This document shows, one piece after another, positions 26,972 to 35,408 of a stretch of DNA of 64,000 bases. The stretch covers positions 1-64,000 of the forward strand of contig JAJDTX010000003.1 in NCBI GenBank assembly GCA_022826925.1. Reading direction: 5' to 3'. The position numbers and the translations under genes are program-made. The stretch comes from Bryobacterales bacterium (GTDB lineage: Bacteria > Acidobacteriota > Terriglobia > Bryobacterales > UBA6623). How positions within the stretch are numbered: position 1 is the first letter of the stretch; the number at the start of each line of letters is the position of its first letter. The notes beneath the pieces were generated by a model, which saw only the letters and a list, made by a program, of their open reading frames with translations, was not told the origin of the DNA and did not search any database.

Positions 26972-28156
26972 ATGTCCGATCAGGTACATATTTTCGACAC
27001 CACTTTACGCGATGGCGAGCAGTCTCCCGGCTGCAGCATGACCACCCCTGAGAAGCTGCGAGTGGCCAGGCATCTGGTCGAGATGGGCGTGGATATCATC
27101 GAGGCCGGCTTTCCGATCGCCTCCGAGGGAGATTTCGAGGCCGTGCGAGCGGTCTGCCGCGAGCATCCGGGTGCGTACTTGGCGGCGTTGGCGCGGGCGG
27201 TGCCGATCGACATCGAGCGGGCCGCCCAGTCATTGGACGGCCATGCCAGGCCGCGCATCCACTGCTTCATCGCCACTAGCGAGATCCATCTCCGGTACAA
27301 GTTCAACAAGTCGCAGGAACAGGTGCTGGAAGAGGCCGTGGAGGGCGTGGAGTTGGCCAGGCGCTACGTCGACGACGTGGAGTTTTCCGCCGAGGATGCG
27401 ACGCGGACGGAAATCGGCTACCTGTGCCGCGTGTGCGAGGCGGCGGTGGATGCCGGCGCCAGCGTGGTCAATATTCCTGACACGGTGGGCTTCATGACCC
27501 CCGACGACTACGCCGAGAAGATCGTCCGCGTGGTCGAGGCGGTGGGCGACAGGGCGGAAATCAGCGTCCATACCCACGACGATCTCGGATTGGCGGTCGC
27601 CAACTCGATCGCGGCCTTGCACGCCGGCGCGCGCCAGATCGAGTGCGCGCTCAACGGCATCGGCGAGCGGGCCGGCAACTGCTCGTTGGAAGAGGTGGTC
27701 GCGATCATGATGGTGCGTCGAGACCGCGTGCCGTACCACTGCGCCATCGATGCCACCAAGCTGTACGCCGCCAGCCAGGCCCTGAGCGAGTGCATCACCT
27801 TCGGCCCGCAGCCGAACAAGGCCATCGTGGGGCGCAATGCGTTCGCCCACGAAGCCGGGATTCACCAAGACGGCTACCTCAAGCACCGCACGACGTACGA
27901 GATCATGACGCCGGAGTCTGTTGGCGTGCCGGGCTCGCAGTTGATCTTGGGCAAGCACAGCGGCCGGCACGCGCTGCACCAGCGCGTCGAGCAACTCGGC
28001 TACGGAGACTTGGGGCGCGACGACCTGCGCACGGTGTACGAGGCCTTCACGCGGCAGGCTGACACGCGCAAGGGCCTGACCGACGACGACATTGTCGTGT
28101 TGCTCGACAGTCTCGGTTTCGAGCCCGTGGGCGAGGCCGTGGCAAGCACCGCATAG
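26972..28156 (+). CDS. 2-isopropylmalate synthase-type enzyme lacking the C-terminal regulatory domain
   Basis: 394 residues from the ATG at 26972, with GAAGGAA upstream; the in-frame ATG at 26888 lies inside the operator. The catalytic DRE-TIM barrel is complete: FDTTLRDGEQSPG, VEFSAEDATRTE, SVHTHDDLGLAVANSIAALH with the metal-binding HxH, CALNGIGERAGNCSLEEVV. The accessory subdomain is present (AFAHEAGIHQDG, LILGKHSGRHAL). It ends near where the 120-130-residue leucine-binding LeuA domain normally starts; full-length LeuA is above 500 residues. It may be a feedback-free LeuA, a homocitrate synthase or a citramalate-type enzyme. The divergent LysR gene suggests transcriptional control instead. 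Confidence 0.85.
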   Translation: MSDQVHIFDTTLRDGEQSPGCSMTTPEKLRVARHLVEMGVDIIEAGFPIASEGDFEAVRAVCREHPGAYLAALARAVPIDIERAAQSLDGHARPRIHCFIATSEIHLRYKFNKSQEQVLEEAVEGVELARRYVDDVEFSAEDATRTEIGYLCRVCEAAVDAGASVVNIPDTVGFMTPDDYAEKIVRVVEAVGDRAEISVHTHDDLGLAVANSIAALHAGARQIECALNGIGERAGNCSLEEVVAIMMVRRDRVPYHCAIDATKLYAASQALSECITFGPQPNKAIVGRNAFAHEAGIHQDGYLKHRTTYEIMTPESVGVPGSQLILGKHSGRHALHQRVEQLGYGDLGRDDLRTVYEAFTRQADTRKGLTDDDIVVLLDSLGFEPVGEAVASTA

Positions 28157-28303
28157 GGTTTTCCGGGGCCGGTCCGGCTGTAACCCCCGCACCCGCCTTA
28201 CCGTCTCTATGTTTTCAGCACCGAACGGCCGATTCGGCTAGTCGAACGCTGTGCAAACCTAGGCCGCGCGTTCACTGCGCGGCACCGCTGGCCCGGAGGC
28301 TTC

Positions 28304-28885
28304 ATGGTTCACCTTTCTCTCCAAGCTCTAGCCGTTGCGCTTTGTGCGCTGCTAGTGATCCCGCCGCCTGGGCTCGCGCAAGACGCTGCGATTCAGATTC
28401 GCGTGCTTTCCGGCGAGGGCGGGATCAACAACATCAACCAGAACGTCGCCGCCGAGCCAATCATCGAGGTGGTGGACTCGACGGGCAAGCCCGTGGCGAA
28501 GGCTGCGGTCACGTTGCGGTCTCCCGCCTCCGGTCCGAGCGTCACCTTCTTCGGCGCGTCTCGCGTCGCCACCATGACGACGGACGACCAGGGCCGCGTG
28601 CGCGTGTCGGGAATGCTTCCCAACACCATCGAGGGCGCGTTCCAGATCGACGTGGAGGCGGAATACAACAACAGCACCGCGACTGCGGCCATCACGCAAT
28701 CGAACGCGGTCGCCCCCGGTGATGTCCGGCCGAAGCGCCAGGGCATCGGCTGGCGCGTGATCGCGGCGATCAGCGCGGGGGCGGCGGTGGGAATCGTGGC
28801 CGCGGCGCTGCGCGGCGGGACGGATTCGCAGCCGACACCGACGGCGATTTCGATCGGCTCGGTGTCAGTGACCGGGCCTCGCTAG
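28304..28885 (+). CDS. Secreted Ig-like domain protein with C-terminal membrane-like segment
   Basis: 193 residues with signal peptide (LALAVALCALLVIPPPGLAQ-type N-terminus). Residues 28-130 look like a bacterial Ig-like/carboxypeptidase-regulatory beta-sandwich (EPIIEVVDSTGKPVAKAAVT, DDQGRVRVSGMLPNTIEGAF). A hydrophobic Gly/Ala-rich stretch (VIAAISAGAAVGIVAAALRG) follows near residue 155. Such small proteins are common in Acidobacteria; no function is known. It is preceded by GGAGG and lies 54 bp before the large repeat protein. Confidence 0.65.
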   Translation: MVHLSLQALAVALCALLVIPPPGLAQDAAIQIRVLSGEGGINNINQNVAAEPIIEVVDSTGKPVAKAAVTLRSPASGPSVTFFGASRVATMTTDDQGRVRVSGMLPNTIEGAFQIDVEAEYNNSTATAAITQSNAVAPGDVRPKRQGIGWRVIAAISAGAAVGIVAAALRGGTDSQPTPTAISIGSVSVTGPR

Positions 28886-28939
28886 GGTGCGGCCATGGAT
28901 GACACCGCCAGACTAGGACGAGCCACCAGAGAAAGAAGC

Positions 28940-31537
28940 ATGAAGACGTTCTTGACCGCGATCCCCACCCTGCTCTTGGCAGCCGCGTTGACGGCGCCCT
29001 TGGGTGCGCAGTTGACAGTCACGCAGGAGGGTGTCAGCGACCCCTCCACGCTGGGCGAGACGGTAACCCTCGATTCGACGGGAATCGGCCAGCGCGTGAC
29101 CAGCCGGCTGTACTTGCAGTTCGACCCCGGCCTTGCCTCGTCTCTGACCCTGCGAAATGTGCGCGTGATCGGTTCGCCGGAATTCAGCTACGAGCTCAAG
29201 GACATCACGGAGCTGCCGGTTGCGATCCGGAATGAACTCCGGCTGGACTTGTTCGTGTTCTACCTGCCGACCAGCCCCGGCCCCGCCCAGGCAACCTTGG
29301 AGCTGACGCTGCGCACAGACGGGTCTAGCTTGGTGCCGTCGGACACGGTCTACGCGGTAAATTTGGTCGGCAGGGTGCCGGCCTATTCCCTGTCGTATGT
29401 CTTGCCCGGCGCGGGTAGGGTCGGCGTGCCGCCGGCCGGCACTATTCGATTCGGGCACAAGCCCACCGGCGTGTCCTCGGAAGCCAGCCTGACCTTGACC
29501 AATATCGGAAGCGCCACCGGTGTCGTGGAGAGTTTCCAGATTTCGGGCACCAGTGCTTTCGCGCCTGTTGCTCCTCCGTCGTTTCCCGCGCGGCTGGAGC
29601 CGGGCGGCAGCTTGAACGTCCAACTCGGCTTCCGGCCGGCATCGACATTCTTGTACAGCGGAGAGCTGGCTGTCGGGCTGGCTCACAGTCCGGCACTGCG
29701 CTACATGCTGAGCGGGCAGGGCGGCGACTTGTTTAGTTTTCGCGTCGTCTCGTATGCCTCCGGCTCGAATGCCGGCAGGTCTGAGCGGGTCCAGTCCGGC
29801 ACTCCCATCGTGTTCGGACAGGACGCGAACTCGGTGCAGGTAGTTGCGGAGAACATCCGGCGGAACGCTCTTCTGGTAGATGCCGGCGAGATCAGCATTT
29901 CCGGCCCGTTCGTTATGGCCGACGGCCCCCAGCTTCCCAAGACCGTCGCGCCCGGCGGGAGCATTTCGGTCACTATCGAGCCGAATCCAGCTGCGGGCGG
30001 CGACGTGACGGGCGAGTTGGTCATTGGCGGCGCCGTGTTCCCGCTGTCGATCAACGCACCGACCTTACCGTCTGTCCGCTACACCTCCACTGGCGGGGCT
30101 TTGCGCCCGGGCGAGCAGACTTCGCTGGGTCTCAGCCTGGCGAGTCCCTACCCGGTAGACATCAGCGGCACGTTGCATCTGACCTCAGAGTCCCTGGAAG
30201 CGTCTCGCGATGCGTCGCTGCAGTGGTCCAGCGGCGGGACGGTGGTTGATTTCGAAATCCCCGCCGGACAGACCGCCGCGGCGTTCGCAGGGGGCGCGTC
30301 GGCGATCCAGTTCCAAGCCGGCCTGGTTGCGGGCGAGATCGTGGTATCGGCGCGCTTCGCGGCCGACCCGTGGGGTATCGACATCACTCCCGTGCTCGCG
30401 CCCGAGGTGCGCTACAGCGTCGATATCGCGAACCTGCCCGAGGTGACGTTCTCCGAAGCGGGAGGTGCGGTCGATGCGGGCAAGGACATCGCACTGGGCT
30501 TGAGCTTGGCCGCGCCGTACTCGGAAGATATCGCCGGAGTGCTCCAGATGTCCTTCATGGCGTCGGATCTTGCCGGGGCCGGGGGGGCTTGGGCTGGCGG
30601 GCGCCAGATCGCGTTCCAGATTCCCGCGGGCGGGACGGCGGCCATGTTTGGCGACAATCTCGCCACCGAGTTCTCCGCACCGACGGCTGAGGGCGAACTG
30701 ACCGTCATGGCGCGGTTCGCGACCGCGGATGCCGGGGCGGACCTTACGCCGGATCCAGCGCCGGAGCTGGTGTACAGCGTACAAGTCATTCCGCTGCCGG
30801 ACGTGAGCTTCTCTCGATCGGGCGGCACCATAGCGGCGGCAGAACAGGTTCCAATGCAGGTCAGCATTGCCCGAACCTATCCGAACGATGTAGTGGGCAT
30901 CTTGAACCTCGCCTTTGAGGCGCGCCGCTTCGCCAGCGACCCCTCGGTCCAGTGGGCCAGCGGCGGGCGCCAAGCGTTCTTCGTCATCTTGGCCGGGACG
31001 ACCGAGGCGATCTTCGCGGGACAGACAACCTCCAACGCCTTCCAGACCGGAACGGTCGCCGGCGAGATCGTGATGACCTCCCAGTTCTTCTCAGTCCCGA
31101 ACGGCTACCTGAACACTTCCATCGAGCGGGCGGCGGCGGCCTCGGCAGACATCACCCCTGACACGAGGCCCGAGCTTCGGTTCAACGTGCTGGAAGCGGC
31201 ACCCGTACTGCAGCGAGTAGCCCTGGGCGGAACTGGCCAAGGCGGATTCAGCCTGCAGGTGACGGGTTTCACCACGACGAGGAGCGTTGATTCGCTGTCG
31301 TTCTCGTTCACGGCTGCCAGCGGCTCGGTTCTGGAGACCGATTCCCTCGACGTGGATGTGTCTGGCTCCTTCGGGACCTACTTCAGCAGCAACCAATCGG
31401 CCGCTACTGGCGGCAACTTCACTGCCACGGTAGGTTTCAACGTTGACGAGGGTGCCTTCGAGGACATCCAGGCCGTGTCGGTCACAGCGACCAATTTCTT
31501 GGGCACGTCTAACTCGGTCTCGCTCAATCTGAACTGA
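28940..31537 (+). CDS. Large secreted protein with ASH-like domain and three tandem beta-rich repeats
   Basis: 865 residues from the ATG at 28940, chosen because a signal peptide follows at once (MKTFLTAIPTLLLAAALTA) and AGAAAGAAG lies upstream; an in-frame ATG at 28895 precedes it. Residues 160-260 resemble an ASH/choice-of-anchor-D domain (FGHKPTGVSSEASLTLTNIG, LEPGGSLNVQLGFRP). Three repeats of about 120 residues start near 375, 499 and 619 with LPxVxFSxxGG and end with DxTPxxxPExxY/F. No membrane anchor or sorting motif at the C-terminus. Probably a surface or outer-membrane-associated structural protein; function unknown. Confidence 0.75.
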   Translation: MKTFLTAIPTLLLAAALTAPLGAQLTVTQEGVSDPSTLGETVTLDSTGIGQRVTSRLYLQFDPGLASSLTLRNVRVIGSPEFSYELKDITELPVAIRNELRLDLFVFYLPTSPGPAQATLELTLRTDGSSLVPSDTVYAVNLVGRVPAYSLSYVLPGAGRVGVPPAGTIRFGHKPTGVSSEASLTLTNIGSATGVVESFQISGTSAFAPVAPPSFPARLEPGGSLNVQLGFRPASTFLYSGELAVGLAHSPALRYMLSGQGGDLFSFRVVSYASGSNAGRSERVQSGTPIVFGQDANSVQVVAENIRRNALLVDAGEISISGPFVMADGPQLPKTVAPGGSISVTIEPNPAAGGDVTGELVIGGAVFPLSINAPTLPSVRYTSTGGALRPGEQTSLGLSLASPYPVDISGTLHLTSESLEASRDASLQWSSGGTVVDFEIPAGQTAAAFAGGASAIQFQAGLVAGEIVVSARFAADPWGIDITPVLAPEVRYSVDIANLPEVTFSEAGGAVDAGKDIALGLSLAAPYSEDIAGVLQMSFMASDLAGAGGAWAGGRQIAFQIPAGGTAAMFGDNLATEFSAPTAEGELTVMARFATADAGADLTPDPAPELVYSVQVIPLPDVSFSRSGGTIAAAEQVPMQVSIARTYPNDVVGILNLAFEARRFASDPSVQWASGGRQAFFVILAGTTEAIFAGQTTSNAFQTGTVAGEIVMTSQFFSVPNGYLNTSIERAAAASADITPDTRPELRFNVLEAAPVLQRVALGGTGQGGFSLQVTGFTTTRSVDSLSFSFTAASGSVLETDSLDVDVSGSFGTYFSSNQSAATGGNFTATVGFNVDEGAFEDIQAVSVTATNFLGTSNSVSLNLN

Positions 31538-31545
31538 TTTCCAAT

Positions 31546-31568
31546 GGGCGGGCACCCCGTGCCCGCCC
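31546..31568 (+). terminator. Strong stem-loop after the repeat-protein gene
   Basis: GGGCGGGCAC-ccc-GTGCCCGCCC forms a perfect 10-bp GC stem eight bases after the stop codon. No T tract follows (CGCTTCAC), so it is a terminator of the U-less kind or an RNA-stabilising hairpin. Confidence 0.5.
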
Positions 31569-31595
31569 CGCTTCACACGGCCAAGGCGGGTTGAG

Positions 31596-32534
31596 GTGGC
31601 CGCCCCGGATCGCAAGCTTCGGACACGATTCGCGCCCAGTCCCACGGGTCACTTGCACTTGGGCCACGTGGCCCACATGTTGTACGTGTGGGGCATGGCG
31701 GGGATTCTGGGCGGCGAGGTGTTGCTCAGGATCGAAGATCACGACCGCCAGCGATGTCAGCGTCGCTACGAGCGGGAGCTGCTGCGGGATCTGGAGTGGC
31801 TCGGATTCGAGGCGGTGAATCGGATCGGTGCCCAGTCGAGCCGCTATCGCCAGAGCGATTGTGACGAAGCCTTCGCGCATGCCCTGCGGCGATTGAAGCG
31901 CAGCTACCCGGTCTATCGCTGCGTCTGCACCCGTAAGCAGCTCTTGCAGGCTGCAGGTCCAGAAGCGTTCGGCGAGCGACCGTATCCGGGGAGGTGCAGG
32001 AACGCTGCCCATCCAGCCTCGGAGCCTCACGGCTTGCGGTTGGCATGGGAGCCGGATGCCGCGGCCGAGGTGTTCACCGACGGGCTGCTGGGCCCGCAGC
32101 GGCAAGAGCCGCGCGAGCAGTGCGGCGACCTGCTGCTGCGCGATCGTCACGGGAACTGGAGCTATCAGTTCTCAGTCACAGTCGATGACCTGCGCCACGG
32201 CGTGGATTTTGTCGTTCGAGGGGAAGATCTGCTGCAGTCGACCGGCCGTCAGCTGAGACTGGCCCGGATGCTCGGCGCGGTCCAGCAGCCGGTCTTCTAC
32301 CACCACCCCTTGGTCCGCGATGCACAGGGAGCGAAGCTGGGCAAGCGGCAGGGCTCTCCGGCTGTTTGCGAACTGCGCCAGCAGGGAATTCGCGCGACCA
32401 CGGTGCTTGGCGAGGCGGCGTTCGGCGCCGGCCTGCTTGCCGACCCTACACCGATCCCTGCGAGCGAGGCTGCCGAACTGATAGCGGCACGCCATCGCGG
32501 GCGCTGGCGCCGAGACGATCTTGGCCGAGCGTGA
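31596..32534 (+). CDS. gluQ: Glutamyl-Q tRNA(Asp) synthetase
   Basis: 312 residues, GTG start. It is a truncated glutamyl-tRNA synthetase: RFAPSPTGHLHLGHVAHMLY carries HxGH, LLRIEDHDRQRCQ follows, and KLGKRQGSP is the KMSKS equivalent. The zinc site CxCx(n)YxxxC is visible (YRCVCTRKQL, YPGRCRN). No anticodon-binding domain remains, as expected. The family attaches Glu to queuosine in tRNA-Asp. Stand-alone here, convergent with the DnaC-like gene. Confidence 0.93.
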   Translation: MAAPDRKLRTRFAPSPTGHLHLGHVAHMLYVWGMAGILGGEVLLRIEDHDRQRCQRRYERELLRDLEWLGFEAVNRIGAQSSRYRQSDCDEAFAHALRRLKRSYPVYRCVCTRKQLLQAAGPEAFGERPYPGRCRNAAHPASEPHGLRLAWEPDAAAEVFTDGLLGPQRQEPREQCGDLLLRDRHGNWSYQFSVTVDDLRHGVDFVVRGEDLLQSTGRQLRLARMLGAVQQPVFYHHPLVRDAQGAKLGKRQGSPAVCELRQQGIRATTVLGEAAFGAGLLADPTPIPASEAAELIAARHRGRWRRDDLGRA

Positions 32535-32547
32535 ACGGGGCTGATAC

Positions 32548-33321
32548 TCACCGGCGGCTGCGGGCCGCGATCGGGACGGATCGTTCAGCGGCTGGCACAG
32601 CGACTGGCACCGTGACACAGATGGATTCGAGCATCTCGGCACACTGGCGGCCAATGCGCTGGGCGAGCGTGTCTTGGGACCGTGCGGAGGCGTACATCGC
32701 CTGCGTGCCGAGATGAGCCTCCGTTGCCATCGTTGCGAGCGGCAGTCCCGTAGTGGCCAACAGTCCCAGCTTGGTGTGGTAGCGATGCTTGACGATCGAG
32801 TAGATCGTGTCTTGGGCCCAATCGGTCGGCCTGCGCTCGCCAAGCGATTCGATCAGCAGCACGTCTACAGAGTTGATCTTGCCTGCCAGTTCGTCGCGCT
32901 CGTCGTCAGCAGTGCCAGGTCGGCTTTGAAGGGCCTGCAACAAGTCCTGGTATTCGAAGAAGAGGCAGCTGAGGCCTTTGTCAGCCAGCCGCTTCAGCGT
33001 CGCCACGGCCAGGTGCGTCTGCCGCTCCATGGTGCCGCCGTGAAATAGCAGCCCCTTGGATGGCTCGATCGGGAAACCATCAGCGAACAGCATGCCCTTG
33101 GCCATCGCCGCGGTCAGGATTTGGTGCTTCTGGGGCTCCTTGGCATAGACCCCAGCGCTGAAGTTGTCGAATGTGGCGTCGGCAAAGCGAGGCGGCAAGC
33201 GCAGCGCGCCATACTGCGAAGCGGCTTCGCCGCCCTCGCGGCAGTGGCACCGCTTGGACGCAGTGAAGCCTCCCGGCAGCCGCTCTTGCAACCAGCCCGT
33301 GTCTCGGCATTCGCTGCACAT
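32548..33321 (-). CDS. DnaC/IstB-like protein with all ATPase motifs degenerated
   Basis: 257 residues from the ATG at 33321; the true start is uncertain because the frame stays open into the biotin-carrier gene. N-terminal zinc ribbon C2-C5 and C25-C27 as in bacterial DnaC-like loaders (CSECRDTGW, KRCHCREGG). The AAA+ core aligns well (GLLFHG, THLAVATLKRLADKGLSCLF, ERRPTDWAQDTIYSIVKHRY) but Walker A reads GGTMERQT (residues 95-102, Lys replaced by Gln 101), Walker B reads LLIESLG (Asp pair replaced by E158-S159) and the sensor Asn is Gly 192. It should not hydrolyse ATP. It follows accC and the biotin carrier on the same strand. Confidence 0.72.
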   Translation of the reverse strand: MCSECRDTGWLQERLPGGFTASKRCHCREGGEAASQYGALRLPPRFADATFDNFSAGVYAKEPQKHQILTAAMAKGMLFADGFPIEPSKGLLFHGGTMERQTHLAVATLKRLADKGLSCLFFEYQDLLQALQSRPGTADDERDELAGKINSVDVLLIESLGERRPTDWAQDTIYSIVKHRYHTKLGLLATTGLPLATMATEAHLGTQAMYASARSQDTLAQRIGRQCAEMLESICVTVPVAVPAAERSVPIAARSRR

Positions 33322-33361
33322 CGTAGTTGCCGGGAATCCGGACGAAGCCCGTATCTCTATC

Positions 33362-33850
33362 CTATTCAACCACCACCAAGGTGTCCCCTGACGAGACCGA
33401 ATCGCCTGCGCTGACGTTGACGGCCGTGACCCTTCCGGCGCAGGGGGCGCGCAGTTCATTCTGCATCTTCATCGCTTCCACCACCAACAGGCCCTGCTCG
33501 CTGCGAACTTCGTCGCCGACCCGCACTCGCACGGACAGCACCTTGCCGGGCATCGGCGTGCGCACTGCCTGCGAGCCGCCGGCCGCCGGTCCATCCATGT
33601 GGCCTGACAGGCGCCGCGGGTCGCGAATCTCGATGGCAAGCGCCGTTCCGGATACATGGGCCTCATAGGAGCCCTGGGCGGACCGATTGACAACGACGGT
33701 GTGCTGGTTCCCGTCCACGATCACCGAGTAGCTGCCCGGGCCTGTGCAGCGAATGTCCGTCGTCGAACGACGCCCGTCCATCTCGCACGAATCCGCGCCG
33801 ACGCACAGCCTGCACGGGGTGCCGTCTACGACGAGGTCGAACTTCTTCAT
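33362..33850 (-). CDS. Biotin carboxyl carrier protein
   Basis: 162 residues from the ATG at 33850, overlapping the accC stop by ATGA. The C-terminal biotinyl domain has VEAMKMQNEL with the biotinylated Lys at 128 and the usual 34 residues after it. The N-terminal half (KKFDLVVDGTPCRLCV, SYSVIVDGNQHTVVV) resembles carriers of acyl-CoA carboxylases (propionyl/methylcrotonyl type) more than E. coli AccB. It receives CO2 from the biotin carboxylase upstream. No carboxyltransferase gene is near, so the acyl-CoA substrate is undecided. Confidence 0.88.
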   Translation of the reverse strand: MKKFDLVVDGTPCRLCVGADSCEMDGRRSTTDIRCTGPGSYSVIVDGNQHTVVVNRSAQGSYEAHVSGTALAIEIRDPRRLSGHMDGPAAGGSQAVRTPMPGKVLSVRVRVGDEVRSEQGLLVVEAMKMQNELRAPCAGRVTAVNVSAGDSVSSGDTLVVVE

Positions 33851-35367
33851 CGATCCGTGTCCCGGGCCGCGATGTTCTCGATTCGCCCGCTGCGCTTCCA
33901 CGCCGAGCTTGGCGGCAGGGCCGTCGAAGGTTGATCGGCCGCGCGGCCCTGTTCGGCTTCGATGACCGCGAGGATGGCTGCCAGGCGCGCCTCGGATGAA
34001 GGGGTCGATGCCGCGCTCGCAGCTGGGTCGAGGCCGCGCGCCAGGAACCCGGTGTCGATGTCGCCGGCTTGGAACTGCGGATCCTCCATCAAGTCGCGAA
34101 AGAAGCTCAGGGTCGTGGCGATGCCGCTGATGGTGGCTTCGCTCAGCGCGCCGCGCAGCTTGTCGATGGCTTCCGGCCTGGTGGGCGCCCAAGCGCAGAG
34201 CTTGGCGATCAACGGGTCGTAGTGGATCGGGACGGTCCAGCCTTCGTCTGCGCCGGAATCGATCCGGATGCCCGGGCCGTCGGGCATTGCCATGTGCCGG
34301 ATCAGGCCGGGAGAAGGCATGAAGTTGGCGCTGGGGTCTTCCGCATACACGCGGCATTCCAGTGCGTGGCCGCGAAACCGGACCGCCTCTTGGGAGAAGC
34401 CCAGCCTATCGCCGGCAGCTACGCGGATCTGCTGCTTGACGAGATCCATTCCTGTCACCAGCTCGGTGACAGGATGCTCGACCTGCAGGCGGGTGTTCAT
34501 TTCCAGGAAATAGAAGCGGGCGTCGGCGTCCATGAGGAACTCGATCGTGCCCGCGTTGGCGTAGCCGATGGCGCTGGCTGCTGCAATGGCGGCCGAATAG
34601 AGCTGTTCGCGGACACCAGGGTTGGCCTCTACTAGCGGCGAGGGACTCTCTTCGAGCACCTTCTGGTGCCGCCGCTGCAGGCTGCATTCGCGCTCGCCCA
34701 GATGGACCACTGTCCCGTGCTCGTCGGCTAGAATCTGGACCTCGACGTGGTGCGGGCGAAGGATCGCCTTCTCCACGTACACTGCAGCGTCGCCGAACGC
34801 TTCGAGGGCTTCGCCCCGCGCTTGTTCCCAGGCGCTCTCGAGCTGAGCGGCTGACTCTACAAGGCGCATTCCCTTGCCGCCGCCGCCGGCGGACGCCTTG
34901 AGCATGACCGGGTAGCCGACCCGGCTGGCAAAGGCCGCAGCTTGGCGGGCGTCCGTTGCTTCTGGCGTGCCGGGAACGACTGGGACTCCGGCCTGCGACA
35001 TTAGCTCGCGGGCGCGAGTCTTGATTCCCATGGAGCGAATCGCCGCTGCGGACGGCCCGATGAACTTGATCCCCTTGCGCTCGCAGGCCTGGGCGAACTC
35101 CGCGTTCTCGCTGAGGAAGCCATAGCCTGGGTGGATGGCATCCGCTCCCGCTGAGCTGGCCGCGTCCAAGACGCGGCCGATGTTGAGGTAGCTCTCGGCC
35201 GGAGGCGCCGCGCCGACAGCGCAGGCCTCATCGGCCAATCGGACATGCTTCGCCTCGCGGTCGACGTCCGAATAGATCGCGACGGTTGCGATGCCCATCT
35301 CGCGGCAGGTGCGGATGATCCGCACTGCGATCTCGCCGCGGTTGGCTACCAAGATCTTGCGGAACAC
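33847..35367 (-). CDS. accC: Biotin carboxylase subunit of an acyl-CoA carboxylase
   Basis: 506 residues, GTG start. Motifs: MFRKILVANRGEIAVRIIRT start, HPGYGFLSENAEFAQ, the glycine-rich ATP loop KASAGGGGKGMRLV, HVEVQILADEHG, ECSLQRRHQKVLEESPSP and FLEMNTRLQVEHPVTELVTG. It carboxylates biotin using ATP and bicarbonate. The C-terminus (from about 450) extends beyond E. coli AccC with an Ala/Ser-rich segment, as in the A-subunits of propionyl-CoA type carboxylases. The carrier gene overlaps its stop. Confidence 0.94.
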   Translation of the reverse strand: MFRKILVANRGEIAVRIIRTCREMGIATVAIYSDVDREAKHVRLADEACAVGAAPPAESYLNIGRVLDAASSAGADAIHPGYGFLSENAEFAQACERKGIKFIGPSAAAIRSMGIKTRARELMSQAGVPVVPGTPEATDARQAAAFASRVGYPVMLKASAGGGGKGMRLVESAAQLESAWEQARGEALEAFGDAAVYVEKAILRPHHVEVQILADEHGTVVHLGERECSLQRRHQKVLEESPSPLVEANPGVREQLYSAAIAAASAIGYANAGTIEFLMDADARFYFLEMNTRLQVEHPVTELVTGMDLVKQQIRVAAGDRLGFSQEAVRFRGHALECRVYAEDPSANFMPSPGLIRHMAMPDGPGIRIDSGADEGWTVPIHYDPLIAKLCAWAPTRPEAIDKLRGALSEATISGIATTLSFFRDLMEDPQFQAGDIDTGFLARGLDPAASAASTPSSEARLAAILAVIEAEQGRAADQPSTALPPSSAWKRSGRIENIAARDTDR

Positions 35368-35408
35368 GGGCAGATGCGGCCTGGAACTGGATATACCGTG
35401 CGCCCGGA

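Noticed and set aside
28221-28282. Two short hairpins (CCGAA/TTCGG and CCGCGC/GCGCGG) after the isopropylmalate synthase gene as a terminator
   Set aside because: Stems of five and six bases with seven-base loops and no T run; expected by chance in this base composition.
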